NCBI GenBank assembly: GCA_019454045.1
Contig: SKCR01033462.1
Span: forward strand, 107,310-171,309
DNA: 64,000 nucleotides
DNA from: Zanthoxylum bungeanum
Lineage: Eukaryota > Streptophyta > Magnoliopsida > Sapindales > Rutaceae
Direction: 5' to 3'
The notes below the pieces were generated by a model. The model was not told where the DNA came from, did no database searches, and saw nothing but the letters and a program-made list of their open reading frames with translations. Positions 33,153 through 45,905 of this stretch are shown here, piece by piece (position 1 is the first letter of the stretch; each line of letters opens with the position of its first letter). Both the position numbers and the translations under genes were made by a program.

Positions 33153-34320
33153 TCATTCAGAAGAGCTTACAGCTTCTTTAAAACTTTGAGGTTCACCTTC
33201 TAGCAAATAAGTCATAAAATCTGAACCAAAAGATTTTTCTTTCCTTATTCTTTTTCTTCGTCTAAGTTCATCCTTAGTTTCAATATCTTGTTCTTGATCC
33301 ATACTATTTTCATCAATAGCTTCAAATGTTCGTTTTGGTCCTTCATTGGATTTACATGGAAACACATGCTCAAAGAACGATACATTTCTTGATTCCATTA
33401 TCATATTTTTATTTATATTTGGAATTTTAGAATCATACACCAAAAATTGATAAACATTACTATTTTGTGCATATCCAATGAAAATACAATCAACAATTTT
33501 TGGACCTATTTTCACTTTTTTATGCGTAGTTACAATCATTTTAGCAAGACACCCCCACACTCGTAAGAATTTGTAAGAAGATTTCCTCATTTTCCATAAT
33601 TCATAAAAGGTTTTTTCTTCATTCTTTCGAAGCACCTTATTTTAAAGGTAATTGGCCGTGAGAATTCCTTCTCCCCACATATTTGAGATAACCCATAACT
33701 TAGTAATAATGCATTCATCATTTCTTTTAAGGTACGATTTTTCCTTTCTGCAATCCCGTTTGACTAAGGTGAGTAAGGTGTCGTGACTTCATGTATAATT
33801 CAGTGTTGGGCACAGAGTTCTCCAAATGGTGAGTCATATTCTCCATCGCGGTCACTTCTTAACACCTTAATTTTCTTGTTAAGTTGATTTTCAACTTCTT
33901 TCTTATAAAGAGCAAATTTCTTTATAGCTTTGTCTTTGCTCTTAAGCAAGTACACATAATAATATATGATGCTATCATGACATAAATTGGAAGACTCAAG
34001 CAAGTAAACAAGAGAGTTTTTAATTAAATTAATACGCTTCAGAGTCATTACATTGAGCTTAAAAATCCCTTCAGTTACATATCCCTTGCCAACAAACATT
34101 CCATTTTTAGAAAATACAACTTTATCAGATTAAAAAATAATACGAAATCCATGTCTGTTCAGTAGCGAACCAGACACCAAGTTCTTACATATTTCTGGCA
34201 CATACAACACGTTGTTTATAGTCAATTCTTTACTTTACGTCATTTTCAAGATCACCTTGCCTTGGCCTACGATATCTGACGTAGCTGAATTACCCATAAA
34301 TAATTTCTCTCCATTTTCTA
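33153..34320 (-). pseudogene. Copia-A integrase with GAG-pre-integrase domain
   Basis: The frame at 34099-33800 starts in the pre-integrase region (GKGYVTEGIFKLNVM) and runs into the catalytic core (YLLKSKDKAIKKFALYKKEVENQLNKKIKVLRSDRDGEYDSPFGELC). There the second Asp is kept. The Glu block (33635-33800) is broken by stops. 33635-33153 holds the C-terminal domain (KTFYELWKMRKSSYKFLRVWGCLAKM and KIGPKIVDCIFIGYAQNS) and an acidic tail rich in RRRKR. The first Asp region is not clear. Confidence 0.85.
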
Positions 34321-34329
34321 TTGGTTCGA

Positions 34330-35210
34330 AGGTAGTGAATAGGTTTTTTCAGAACAAATGTGTCGAGTAGTACCAGTGTCGATCCACCATTCCCTTGGGT
34401 TGGATCCAATCAGATTCACCTCATAGACGACTACAGAGAGACTGATGTCAGAATCCTCTTGTGTGTTGCCGTCCACCACATTTGCTTCGTGTTTTTTATT
34501 CCTTTTGAGAAGTCTGCAGATGATTTGTGACCCATCTTGTCATAATTAAAGTATTTGCCTTGAAAGTTGTGCTTATTAGAAATTCCTCTTTTTGGTCCCA
34601 TTTTGTGCACTTTTCCCAAAATATTATTTTTGTGCTTGGACCCATGCCAATGCTCTACAATATTAGCCTTCACCATATTCGGATTGAGCACTTTCTTTTT
34701 AGAACCTCTGTTGTCTTGTTCAATTTGAAGTCTAACAATCAGCTCTTCAATATTCATTTCCTTTCGCTTGTGCTAAAGGTAACTCTTGAACTCCTTTCAT
34801 ACATGGGGTAGTTTCTCAATAATTGCAGCCACTAAGAAGTCTTCAATCAAGACCATTTTCTCAGCCAGAATATCGTGTATGATCACTTGGATCTCTTGCA
34901 CTTGACTGATCACTGATTTGGAGTCCACCATTTTATAATCCAAGAATCAACCAACCACAAATTTCTTGTGTCGAGCATTCTCATTTTTATATTTTAGGTC
35001 CAGCGACTCCCATAATTCCTTAGCTGTTCTCTTGGAATTGTAAACATTGTACAATGAATCTGTTAAACTATTCATGATATAATTATGACAAAGAAAATCA
35101 GAATGCTTCCATGCATCAACAACATTGATTACATTAATATCCCGCTCATTTTCTTTAAATTAACAGCCGGTTCTAACTTTGTAACTGCATCAAAAAATAT
35201 ATACACATGA
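34330..35210 (-). pseudogene. Copia-A gag and protease remnant
   Basis: Reading leftwards from about 35200 in shifting frames: [25 protein letters not shown]-like segment, [31 protein letters not shown] and FKSYL*HKRKEMNIEEL, a copia gag capsid. 34757-34431 carries the continuation IEELIVRLQIEQD with a knuckle (F-N-Y-D-K-M-G-H-K-S-S) whose Cys positions are replaced. The protease active site is not recognisable; 34330-34430 holds fragments near where it should be. At least four stops are present. Confidence 0.8.
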
Positions 35211-35488
35211 ACATAGCATTATCTCTTGGCCCAATGAACTAATAAAAATTAATAATAAGCAAATAAAGGTTATTAACAAAGCAACGATTCCTATATGCTA
35301 GAAGTAAAATTAATAAAGTTCTAACATGTGTGAAATGTAATAAAAATAAAATATGAGCAACATATACTAATATTAACACAAAAGTTAATAATGCTCCTGC
35401 AATAAAATAGTTAGTAAATATATAAAACACATTTTCCTCCCTAATTCTGATAACTTGTTCATAAATAAGAAGGAATCTATTTTAAGAC

Positions 35489-36007
35489 TGTTAGAAAATT
35501 CCAAAATTAATGCCGAGGCTAGTGTGTCACACGATGTCCTTAAAAAGATTCGTCCCTCACCGTTGATGCTTGAGGAATTTTGGCGTCTATCTCCCAGGAT
35601 ACAAGGCAAATGAGTAGCTATGGAACACCACAATCTCACTCCAACGAACCGCAAACGTGTTTGAACTCTACCACACTAAAAATTGAAAGATCGAGAAAAT
35701 TTCTTTGGATTTGTTTCCTTTTTAATCTTTTTTTCCTCTATCTCAACAACTAAAGATACTCTCTATTCATATACGTAAAGAATTGATTGATTATTGAAAT
35801 CAATAAAATCCATTTAAAATTCTGAAGCAAAAAGTAAAATGGATTTATTAACCTATGCAATTTAAGTACTACTATTGCATTCCTTTTAATATGCAAAAGT
35901 AATGGCCATTTACATTTACGTTAATTGTATACAACATAAAATTCAAAGAAAAATCCATTAGTACAAGTTGTTACACCATTCAATTTTAATCATTAAAGGT
36001 TCCAATA
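35489..36007 (-). repeat. 5' LTR of copia-A
   Basis: Starts TGTTAGAAAA and ends TTCCAATA (expected CA changed to TA), next to the duplication ATATT at 36008-36012. It shares GCTTGAGGAATTTTGGCGTC and GTAATGGCCATTTACATTTA with 17085-17711. No standard tRNA-Met primer site is left just inside it (35460-35488), so the site is decayed or of another type. Confidence 0.88.
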
Positions 36008-36747
36008 ATATTATATCGATATAAGGCTCGTCAGTACTAAAATACTGACCAATATATTTTCATCGGTGATTTTACCGACTGATTATCAACCAAATAAATT
36101 TATTATCGGTAAATATTACCGATGGATTACCGATGGAATATGAGAAATAATAGGTCATTAAATAAATGATTTTCGGTCGATAATAACTCAAAATATTACC
36201 GTCCGAAAAAATATATGATCGGTAAAATAATTTTTTACTGATCGAAATAACGGTATGTAAATCCTTGAATGTACCGACCGTATAGTGTCGTCGGTAAAGT
36301 TTACACATTTTAATATAATTACCGACCAAATAGTCGGTCGATAATTATATTGTATTTTATTTTTTTATTTGATTTTTTCTATTAAATTATATTTTCTTTT
36401 TTCAATTAAAATTTAATGTTATAAATAAATAATTAAAAATAAATTAATAATAAATGTTATATAATAATTAACATAATTTGACTCATGAGGGCATTCCGGG
36501 GCCAACCTTAGCACCTCTATTTCTAGTAACCATTCTTGCCATCCACTCTGCCATGAGAGTTTATATGTTCGCTTTAAGCCTTTCTTCAGAGTTCTAGCAA
36601 GCCCGAGCCTTCCTCTTCTCTTATGCGAAAGTAAACACGATTTCTTATGCGCGCAAGTACTTGTGTTTATGATAATAATGTTATATTAATGTATTGTACT
36701 ACATTAAACAAAATGTCTCCACACTAGGAGGAGGAGAAGGACCACTA
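36008..36747 (-). other. CACTA-2 segment: subterminal repeats and TNPA 3' end
   Basis: 36013-36350 holds about ten TCGGTAAA or ACCGACC words, the subterminal repeat of CACTA-2. On the minus strand from about 36570 to 36483 the peptide SWQSGWQ / MAEWMARMVTRNRGAKVGPGMPS precedes a stop, and 36740-36700 gives a Pro-rich GPSPPPPSVETF. Both look like the C-terminal part of a TNPA-like protein. At 36748 copia-B begins. Confidence 0.65.
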
Positions 36748-38682
36748 TGTTGGGAAGCGGCCGCGAGTGCGCAGTGGAAAATTAAAAATTATGATGCCGA
36801 TATCCCTTTGCCCAAGACCCATTTGTTTTTATTATTCTACAAGCCTAGGCATGTTACAATATATTCTAAGCATAAAAACTCATAAAACATGCAAAGAACA
36901 TAAACTTAAACATGCTAACTATCATAAGATCTCTAATTAAAAATAAAGAAAGAAAAAGACTTACTTGAACCGAAGACTCCTCCAGTCCTCCCTCCAATCT
37001 ACAAGTTTTTCTCAAACTCAGCAAGCTCTTCCACGTTCCAAAGGGCCACCCAACTGTGTGGCCTCCAAAGGTGCACACACCAAAGCCAAAACTCAACGGC
37101 AAGACTACGCCTTGAGTGCACGGGTATTTTGCCCTTGGTGCTAGCCTAGGCAAATACCTCAAAACTTTTAACTTGTGATTCCTCTAGTCAATTAGACTTA
37201 AGGATCCTCAAAATCAGTGGCTTACTCTTAAACATTAGAGTTTCTCACTTATATAAACCCAAGACATGAAAGGTTTTGGTGTAAAAATTTGTAAAGAATT
37301 CTTTGGGTTTATATAGGTGCTTCAAAGACAACAAAATTAATTAAGAATCCGATGTGGGATAAATGCTAATTAAATCTTAGCCATTGGATCTTAATATAGT
37401 GTTTAAAAATATTAGAAAACCTTAATAAGAGTTTGGGTCGAATTGGAATTCAAAACATATAAAAAATTTAAAAAATTAAAAAAAATCAGATTTTTTTTAT
37501 TCATTTTTCCAATTCCCAAAGTGCCCCTATCGTCATTCACCAATCCCTAAGCCACTTTGGAACCTCATAAATGATCTGTTCAATAATTAAATACATTGAA
37601 CCATTTCTAAACAATTCCTCCAACAATCATATATGCTGTTAAATTTATACTGTGCACTGTTAACCATTGATTTCGACTTTGTTGTGTGTGACCTTTTGGG
37701 TTCCCCTCAAGTTGAACATGAAATGAATCGTGATAATTTAATCGAATATAAATTATCCTCCGATCAGATGGCCGTTCAATTTCAATGACCAAGGTTGACA
37801 TCTAGCAACATGCCAAGACCCCCAAATGAGAAGGAAAGATATATACCCATTCTGTATGTGATTTACATATGATACGGTCCCTCGCCTCACTATATCCCCA
37901 CCGTTTGACCTAGGGTATGGAAAGTGTCTACCCATATAGTCAAAGGTATGATGTTGATAGTGTCATGAATCGTGCTAACCCAATAATCTCACATGATTCT
38001 TCCGCTGCAGCCACAGTCTCAAGCACTGATCACACATATCAACCTGCGAATTGGAATATTACTATTATAAGAAAATATTATCCGAGAGAGTGGCGATTCT
38101 CTGTTGTATCTTTACAAACTTCATGTGTTTCAATAAATGACCCAGTCATACCTTATGACCGGATCTTTTGAACCAGGGAAGGAGAATGTCAAAGTCATTT
38201 GATCCACACATAAGATTGTAAAGACCTCAAGTCTAAGGACTAGTCATATAATCGATACATGAAAGTTCTCACAGACACATAGGATAAACACTCCATGTGA
38301 AAACTTTCGGCGGTCAGTTCGATGGACACGAGCAACTCATGCATCCATGTGATACACCAAGCGGACGGATCTCCGCTAGTAGCCTATGAGATCGGCTACC
38401 TCACTTAAGAGCATATCATATCATCATGCTAGTCTCTCAGCTTTGTGAACGCTCAGAATATTCACAAAACTATGACTAGGAACGTTTGAGAGTATTGATT
38501 CTCATAAGGCGTGGAAGCCATCATCTTATTACTCCAAGAGCTTTATTACAATGTTTGATGATTCATATAATTTAAGTAAGACACATATAATAAAGATTGC
38601 CATTTTATTAATTAATGAAAATATTGCAAATACATTTACATATAGCCCATCCACAAATTGGTTATAGGGCATATCCTTAACA
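36748..38682 (-). repeat. Copia-B LTR 1 (3' LTR), 1935 bp
   Basis: Starts TGTTGGGAAGCGG and ends CCTTAACA, followed by ATCTCCCATTTGCAC, the polypurine tract on the other strand. A TATA-like TATATAAA (minus strand, 37308-37315) could be the LTR promoter. The ORFs at 36866-37162, 37607-37801 and 37917-38171 have counterparts in all three LTRs but no recognisable domain, and their conservation is only that of the DNA. Confidence 0.95.
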
Positions 38683-39260
38683 ATCTCCCATTTGCACTAT
38701 AGTCAACTAGTATGAATCTGGACACCATACTTTCGGGTGTGCCTATTATGCTTTTGTTGAGTCAGTCCTTTAGTAAGAGAATCTGCAAGATTATATTATG
38801 TGGGTATTTTCTCTATAATAACTTCTTTTCTCTCAATAATCTCCCTGATGAGATGAAATCGCCTGAGTACATGCTTGGATTTCTGGTGGGACCTTGGTTC
38901 CTTTGATTAAATAATGGCGCCTGGGTTGTCTCAGTACATCGTGACGCCATTCTTTATCGCGGGAAGCACTTCCAGCTCCGTGATGAACTTCTTTATCCAG
39001 ACTGCTTCTTTAGCTGCCTCAGATGCTGTAATATACTCGGCTTCAGTGGTGAAGTCCGCTGTATTTGACTACTTTAAGCTTTTCCAACTGACAGCTCTGC
39101 CATTCATAGTAAACAGATATCATGTTTGTGATCTGTTGTCATCCCTATCGGTCTGAAAGCCCGCATCACATTAACCAATGACTTTCATCTCAGAACAATC
39201 TCCGTATGTCAAGAATACATCCTTAGTTCTTCTCAGATACTTGAGGATTTTTTTGATAGC
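38683..39260 (-). pseudogene. Copia-B (copy 1) RNase H
   Basis: On the minus strand: ILKYLRRTKDVFLTYGDCSE, then a stop at the position before C-D-A-G-F-Q-T-D-R-D-D. Next comes SQT*YLFTMNGRAVSWKS, then TTEAEYITASEAAKEAVWIKKFITEL and YNLADSLTK near the end. The core is the copia RNase H; about five in-frame stops are present, versus an almost open copy at 46082-46441. Followed by the 3' LTR. Confidence 0.85.
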
Positions 39261-39269
39261 TGCCTAGTG

Positions 39270-40292
39270 TTGCTCACCAGGATTTGCCTAATACCTGCTC
39301 GTTATGCTAAGAGCATAAGAGACATCAGGTCTTGTACATAGCAATGCATACATGATCGATCCTATTACTAAAACATAAGGGATCTTACTCATACGCTCTC
39401 TATCTGAAGGAGAATGTGGACATTGCTCCTTAGATAATTTGATTCCATGACAAGTAGGTAAATTACCTCTTTTGGAATCTTCCATTTTGAATCTTTTCAA
39501 AACTTTATCTATGTACGTAGATTGAGAAAGTCCTAACAACCTCTTAGATCTATTACGGTAGATCTTAATGTTGAGGATGTAGGCTGCTTCTCCCAAATCT
39601 TTCATGAAGAAATTCTGAGATAACCATTACTTGGTGGCTTGCATCATGGGAATATCATTCCCGATGATTAATATGTCATCGACATATAATACAATAACTA
39701 TAAAAGCACTCCCACTACCGTTCCTGTAAACACAAGGCTCGTCTACATTTTTGATGAAGTCAAATTCTTTGATTGTCTCATCAAATCGTATATTCCAACT
39801 TATGAAGGCTTGCTTGAGTCCATAAACGGATCGTTTAAGCTTGCATACTTTATTATGATCATCCTTAGATGAAAACCCCTCAAGTTGTGTCATATGGACT
39901 TCCTCTACGAGGTTCCCATTAAGGAAAGTTGTTTTGACATCCATCTGCCAAATCTCATAATGAAAGTGTGCAGCTAGTGCCAGTAAAATTCAAATGGACT
40001 TTATCATTGCAACAGGTGAGAAGGTTTCATCATAGTCAATTTCTTGGATTTGTCTATAACCTTTCACCACCAACCTAGCCTTATAGGTTTGGATGTTGCC
40101 TTCTGCATCAGTTTTACGCTTGTAAATCCACTTGCAGCCTATGGGTTTTATCCCTTCAGGTGCATCCACCAAGTCTCATACTTGATTCTAATACATAGAG
40201 TCTATTTCAGATTTCATGGCCTCAAGCCACTTGACTGAATCAATGTCATGCATTGCTTCGTCATAATTGGTGGGATCGTCATTAGCAATGAC
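39270..40292 (-). pseudogene. Copia-B (copy 1) reverse transcriptase
   Basis: 40172-39990 encodes [32 protein letters not shown] and [15 protein letters not shown]. After a stop, 39944-39627 has [27 protein letters not shown] and the intact catalytic box YVDDILIIGND. After another stop, 39605-39288 has MKDLGEAAYILNIKIYRNR, LGLSQSTYIDKVLKRFKMEDSKRGN and GSIMYALLCTRPDVSYALS. All landmarks of copia reverse transcriptase are present with a conserved active site. Three or so stops make it a pseudogene. It matches the second copy at 46500-47360. Confidence 0.92.
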
Positions 40293-41150
40293 CTAATCAT
40301 GTTCATTATCAATATGGAAACCATATCTTTCAGGCTCATATCTTTCCCTACCAGACCTTCTAAGTTCATAACCTTGTGGTTGTTCCGTCGCTACCATTTT
40401 GAGTGGCCTGGGGTTTAGTTCTATATTAGTTTTTTCTTCTCGTACCTCATCGAGGTCAAGTCTACTCCCACTATATTTCTTGAGAAGGAATTCATTCTCT
40501 AGAAATTTAGCATTTCGTGAGACAAATGTTCTTTGTTCATTTGGGACGTAGAACACGTATGCTTTTGAGTTCAAGGCATATCCTATAAAGTTACATTTAA
40601 TTGTCTTATCATCGAATTTGTTAGTTTTTGTGAGCTTAAGATATGCGTCACATCCCCAAACTCTTAGATAACTAAGACTATGACGTTTCCCAGACCATAA
40701 CTCATATGGTGTTTGACTAACAGTCTTGGAAGGAACTTGGTTTAGTAGTAGTATCACAGTTTCTAAAGCAAGACCCCAAAATGAAAGAGGTAGATTTGTG
40801 TCTGGCATTATTGATCGGACCATATCTAATAATGTTCGATTTCTCCTTTCGGAGACCCCATTATGCTGTGGAGTTCCCGGAGGAGTCCGCTGGGAAACAA
40901 TGCCATTTTCTCTCAAGTAATCTTGAAATGCGTCGCTTAAGTATTCACCACCTCGGTCAGACCTTAGTGACTTAATACTTTTATTAAGCTGGTTTTCTAC
41001 TTCAGCTTTGAAGTCTTTGAATTTCTCAAAGGCTTCAGATTTGTACCGCATAAGGTACACATACCCATATCACAAGTGGTCATCGATAAAGGTAATGAAG
41101 TAGGAGAATCCACCTCTAGCGGTGACTGACATTGGTCCGTATACATCATA
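40293..41150 (-). pseudogene. Copia-B (copy 1) integrase core and C-terminus
   Basis: Frame 41060-40293 (255 aa) reads MYLMRYKSEAFEKFKDF, SIKSLRSDRGGEYLS (second catalytic Asp), TPPGTPQHNGVSERRNRTLLDMVRSIM (catalytic Glu), then YLRVWGCDAYLKL and NFIGYALNSKAYVFYV. A positively charged linker leads toward reverse transcriptase. Just upstream, at 41060-41090, F-I-D-D-H keeps the first Asp but a CGA-to-TGA type stop follows. It is the longest open stretch of this element. Confidence 0.92.
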
Positions 41151-41760
41151 ATGTCTACATGTTGTCATTTGCCTTGGAAGGGTAATTTGGTCATTTTAAC
41201 AAGTAAACAAGACTCACAAGTTCCATAAGGTTCATATTTGAAGGGTCTGAAATACCCATCCTTATGTAGCTTAGTTAATCTTGTTTCATTGATATGACCT
41301 AAGCGATTGTGCCATATAAGTGATTCATTGAGATTATTCGAGTTAACATTGTATATATTAGAGGTTGAACATTCTTTGTTAGTTTGTAAGACATAGATAC
41401 CATTATTCAAAATACCATCTCCATATTTTATTTCATTGAAATAAATAGAACATTCATTACAACTTATTAGGCATGAAAAGCTTTTATTACATAAAGAAGA
41501 AATTGAAATGATGTTCTTTACTAGAGAAGGTACATAACACAATCTTCTAAGTCTAAAACTAAACCATTCGGCAAAACTAATGAATAAGTCCCCATGCACA
41601 ATGCAGCCAGTTTTGCTCCATTACCCATGCGTAAGTCAATCTTCCCATGACAGAGTCTCCTACTGTTTCTCAGGCCCTGCATATTGTTACACAAGTGAGT
41701 CCCACAACCGGTGTCAAGCACCCAAGTAGAAGGTTCAGAATTTTAAGAATATAGTGCAAT
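41151..41760 (-). pseudogene. Copia-B (copy 1) protease and GAG-pre-integrase
   Basis: 41721-41521 begins MLDTGCGTHLCNN, the Asp protease active site D-T-G. A frame change near 41560 leads to 41599-41165, RRLCYVPSLVKNIISISSLCNKSF, then LIWHNRLGHINETRLTKLHKDGYF and YGTCESCLLVKMTKLPF, the H-x-H and C-x2-C zinc-binding region before integrase. The protease core is well kept; the frameshift separates it from its partner. Confidence 0.9.
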
Positions 41761-42598
41761 CATATACAACATATCTGAAGCATTGGGCTTCTTGGCCTCT
41801 TGGGTTTCCCTAGCTTCCTTGGCTTTCAAGGATCTGCAGTCTTTCTTCCAATGACCATTCTTTCCATAAAAGAAACATTTCCCTTTCCCTTTTTCTTCTC
41901 TACCTTACCATTGGGCTTTAGGTGATCTGGAGCCTTGACCTTGCCCTTATTTTTCTTTGGGCCTCGTGGCTTCAGGTCCGTACCCGTAAGCATGACAGAG
42001 GTTTTAGGCTCCGGTTTCAAGTCCTTCTCTGCTTGCTTTATCAGATTTTGCAATTCTGCTAAAGTAGCTTCTTTATTAGACAGATGAAACTGCATAATAA
42101 CGTAAGAGAAGTCTTTTGGTAAGGACTGAAGAATTAGATCGTGACCTATTTCATGATCCATGATGAACCCGAGGTTTGCAATTTTTCAATGTGGCCAATC
42201 ATCTTAAGTACATGTCCACTAACTTATCCTTCATTATACCTTGTTTGGAATAAGGCACATGACACTTGGAATCTCACGGTATGAACGGAAGTTGCATACA
42301 ACTCATTCAAGTGAAATATGATGGTTTGAGCATCCATATATTCGTGAGCTTTCTGAAGTTTGTCCGACATAGAGCCAAGCATTATGCAAACTGCTTGCTC
42401 ATCATCATCAACGTGTTTCTTCCAAGCATCAAATGTATTTTGGTCAGCATCTTCTGCGGGTTCATGGGGAAATGGTCTTTAAAGAAAACTCTTTTCTTGT
42501 CGTAAGATAATTTTAAGGTTTCTAAACCAGTCATTGTAGTTGTCCCATTTGAGCTTATGCTCATCAAAGTTGGAACGAAGTGATATTCTGTTTGTCAT
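41761..42598 (-). pseudogene. Copia-B (copy 1) gag
   Basis: Starts at the ATG at 42598 (MTNRISLRSNFDEHKLKWDNYNDWFRNLK), runs through DEQAVCIMLGSMSDKLQKAHEYMDAQTIIFHLNELY and a GHVLKMIGHIEKL block, then 42161-41826 with MDHEIGHDLILQSLPKDFSYVIMQFHL, a Lys-rich linker and a knuckle C-F-F-Y-G-K-N-G-H-W-K-K-D-C near 41850. One of its Cys positions is replaced by Tyr (usual spacing C-x2-C-x4-H-x4-C). Frameshifts occur near 42490 and 41880. Confidence 0.88.
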
Positions 42599-43966
42599 TT
42601 GAATGTTTGTGAAATATTTTAACCCACATGTTAAGAGAGAATGTTGAAATTAGGAATATGTTTTCATTAATGTTTCATAACAACATGGGCTTTTAATATT
42701 ATGAAGTTGCTCCCACTCAATTGTTTTAAAATTTTAAGCAAATCGCATCAACCCCAATATGATGGATTTCTTGTGGGCAATGATCCCATTATCATCATTT
42801 CCCAACTCCGACTAGGGCCGGTCGTTATAAAATACAATAATTAGGTAGATTTCCAACCAATTTATGATATAAATCACAATTCCTTGATCATTGGGTTGGG
42901 CAATCAAACATGCCATAGCTTATGCTAGTTCCTGTGGACACCCAATCTTTGCCACTAAGTTATAAGACCATGCCTAAGGGTCGCTGCGTCTTATGACTCA
43001 TAAAAATCAAACCATTTTCAATAGTATGATTTAGGGACAAATTGGTATTGGTCAGTCTGGTAAAGCCTAGTCCTGCCAATACGGTTTAAGCCATTTGGGT
43101 CTATACTTTACAATGGGAGGTAAATTTTAGACTTAAATTATTACTGAGGATTTTAGAAAGTTTAAGTGAATAACTGTCAAATGGATTCCTCCATTGAAAA
43201 TTCCCCAGAGGGTGGGTGGAGAGAACTCTCTTAAATACCCTTACCTCTTAGGCTCTTTTTGCCTTGGTGACAGGAATAAATAATAGATCCTCCAAATTAG
43301 TCCAACACTTTAAATATGCTTTAAGGTAAGCTTTGAGTAAATGATTATCTAGATGTCTTCACAGCTTTTCTTTTGGCCATAAAAAGGTAGTGAGTGAATG
43401 AAGACACCAAATCATTATCTAACTCTAGTAATACCTTTGGTTAAATTAACTTTAGTTTGGAAAATTTTATTAACGCCTTGGTCCCACCCCATTTGTATCT
43501 TTTATAATGTCTTTTATTATAAACAAGTGATTTATATTTATTAGCCTTAAAGGTAATAAATCTCTAAATTCATCACGGAATAATTACTTAGCTAAAGGAT
43601 AAGCAATACACTCTCTATTTCCTTAGAAAGTCTCTAGATGCTTGCACCCTAAAATAATCATGCCAATTCTAATCATACATAGAATCATCAAGCATATGAG
43701 TTTTAATATGTTGGAATTATTTTAGGCATTAAATAACTTTGATTAATATTTAATTATGATATTGCATTTTATTTTAATCAAAAAAATTTACTATTCACGT
43801 TTTTTTACAGATGCGTGAACTTTAAATGTAATTTCACAATTCAAATCTTAACCAAATCATGCAAAACTTGTGCCTAAAAGTAATTTAAGGGTGTTAGCTT
43901 TCCAACGAGCTTTTACACACCCGATTTCGAGTTCAAATGAGAGAGAACTAATAAAAACAAAAACGG
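42599..43966 (-). other. Copia-B 5' untranslated leader
   Basis: Long AT-rich leader between primer-binding site and gag. It contains phrases also found in the copia-1 leader (for example AATTAGGTAGAT followed by ATTCCTTGATC), suggesting that copia-1 and copia-B are relatives. No gene. A part of it (43631-43966) is repeated at 47371-47706. Confidence 0.7.
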
Positions 43967-43979
43967 CGCGTTGATACCA
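43967..43979 (-). promoter_or_regulatory. Copia-B primer-binding site
   Basis: Minus strand TGGTATCAACGCG, one base from the LTR edge at 43981. The first eight bases match the tRNA-Met primer site; the rest differ from the usual GAGC. The second copy (about 47706-47718) reads TGGTATCAGCGCG. Confidence 0.85.
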
Positions 43980-43980
43980 C

Positions 43981-45905
43981 TGTTGGGAAGCGGCCGCGAG
44001 TGCGAAACGTAAAATTAAAAATTATAATGTCGCTATCCCTTTGCCCAAAACCCATTTGTTTTGATTATTCTACGAGCCTAGGCATGTTACTATATATTCT
44101 AATCATAAAAACTCATAAAATATGCAAAGAACATAAACTTAAACATGCTAACTATCATAAGAACTCTAATTAAAAATAAAGAAAGAAAAAGACTTACTTG
44201 AACCGAAGAATCCTCCAGACCTCCCTCCAATCTACAAGCCTTTCTCGAACTCAGCAAGCTCTTCCACGTTCCAAAGAGCCACCCAAATGTGTGGCCTCCA
44301 AAGGTGCACACACCAAAGCCAAAACTCAACGGCAAGACTACGCCTTGAGTGCAATGATATTTTGCCCTTGGTGCTAGCCTAGGCAAATACCTCAAAACTT
44401 TTAACTTGAGATTCCTCTAATCAATTAGACTTAAGGATCCTCAAAATCAGTGGCTTACTCTTAAACTTTAGAGTTGCTCACTGATATAAACACATGATAT
44501 GAAAGGTTTTGGTGTAAAAATTTATAAAGAATTCTTTGGGTTTATATAGGTGCTCCAAAGACAACAAAATTAATTAAGAATCCGATGTGGGATAAATGAT
44601 AATTAAATCTTAGCCATTGGATCTTAATATAGTGGTTTACTGAGATTATAAAACCCTAATAAGAGTTTGGGCAGAATTGGAATTCAAAACAAATAAAAAA
44701 AAAGCAGATTTTTTTTTTCTTATTCATTTTTCCAATTCCCAAAGTGCCCATATCATCATTCACCAATCCCTAAGCCACTTTGGAACCTCATAATGATCTG
44801 TTCAATAATTAAACATATTGAACCATTTATGAATAATTCCTACAGCAATCATATATGTTGTTAAATTTATATTGTGCACCGTTAACCATTGATTTCGACT
44901 TTGTTGTGTGTGACCTTTTGGGTTCCCCTCAAGTTGGACATGAAATGAATCGTGATAATTTAATCGAACATAAATTATCCTCCGATCAGATGGTCGTTCG
45001 ATTTCAATGACCAAGGTTGACATCTAGAAAAATGCCAAGGCCCCCAAATGAGAAGGAAAGATATATACTCATTTTGTATGCGATTTACATATGATACGGT
45101 CCTTCGCCTCACTGTATCCCCACCGTTTGACCTAGGGTATGGAAAGTGTCTACCCATATAGTCAAAGGTATGATGTTGATAGTGTCATGATTCGTGCTAA
45201 CCCAAGAATATCACATGATTCTTCCGCTGCGGCCACAGTCTCAAACACTGATCATACATATCATCCCGCGAACTGGAATACTACTCTTATAAGAAAATAT
45301 TATCCGAGAGATTGGAGATTCTCTGTTGTATCCTTACAAACTTCATGTGTTTTAACAAATGACCCAATCATACCCTTATGACTGGATGTTTTGAACCGGG
45401 GAATGAGAATGTCAAAGTCATTTGATCCACACATAAGATTGTAAAGACCTCAAGTCTAAGGACTAGTCATACAATCGATACATGAAAGTTCTCACAGACA
45501 CATGAGATAAACACTCCATGTGAAAACTTTCGGCGGTCAGTTCGATGGACATGAGCAACTCATGCATCCATGTGATACACCAAGCGGACGGATCTCCACT
45601 AGTAGCCTATGAGATCAACTACCTCATTTAAGAGCAGATCATATCATCATGCTAGTCTCTCCACTTTGTGAATGCTCAGATTATTCATAAAACTATGACT
45701 AGGAATGTTTGAGAGTAATGATTCTCATAAGGCGTGGAAGCCATCATCTTGTTACTCTCAGGGCTTTATTACAGCGTTTGATGACTCATATAATTTATGT
45801 AAGACACGTATAATAAAGATTGCCATTTTATTAATTAATGAAAATATTGCAAATACATGTACATATAGCCCATCCACAAGTTGGGTATAGGGCATATCCC
45901 TAAAA
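43981..45905 (-). repeat. Copia-B LTR 2, shared middle LTR
   Basis: 1925 bp, TGTTGGGAAG...CCTAAAA (CA changed to AA). A TATA-like box lies at 44541-44548. Primer-binding site at left, polypurine tract (seen as ATCTCCCACTTGCAC, 45906-45920) at right. Confidence 0.94.

Larger units (their letters stand above)
17085..36007 (-). mobile_element. Copia-A, Ty1/copia retrotransposon inserted in CACTA-2
   Basis: LTRs lie at 17085-17711 (3') and 35489-36007 (5'). The element is flanked by the 5-bp duplication ATATT (17080-17084 and 36008-36012). Its own internal sequence is 17712-17732 plus 31129-35488, because element C sits in its 3' non-coding tail. Gag, protease, integrase, reverse transcriptase and RNase H are all recognisable on the minus strand in copia order. 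It is inserted in the left subterminal region of CACTA-2, and the TCGGTAA repeats continue on both sides. Confidence 0.9.

Noticed and set aside
36866..37162. 98-aa ORF repeated in all three copia-B LTRs (also 44099-44395 and 47838-48134)
   Set aside because: Its conservation is that of the LTR DNA itself. It shows no known domain and is on the element's sense strand by chance.
37917..38171. 80-84 aa plus-strand ORF repeated in the three copia-B LTRs
   Set aside because: It runs antisense to the element in LTR sequence; repeated only because the LTR is repeated.
43980..43981. Two independent insertions instead of a tandem array in copia-B
   Set aside because: No target duplication or foreign sequence was seen between the primer site, the middle LTR and the next purine tract; a shared LTR is the simpler reading.
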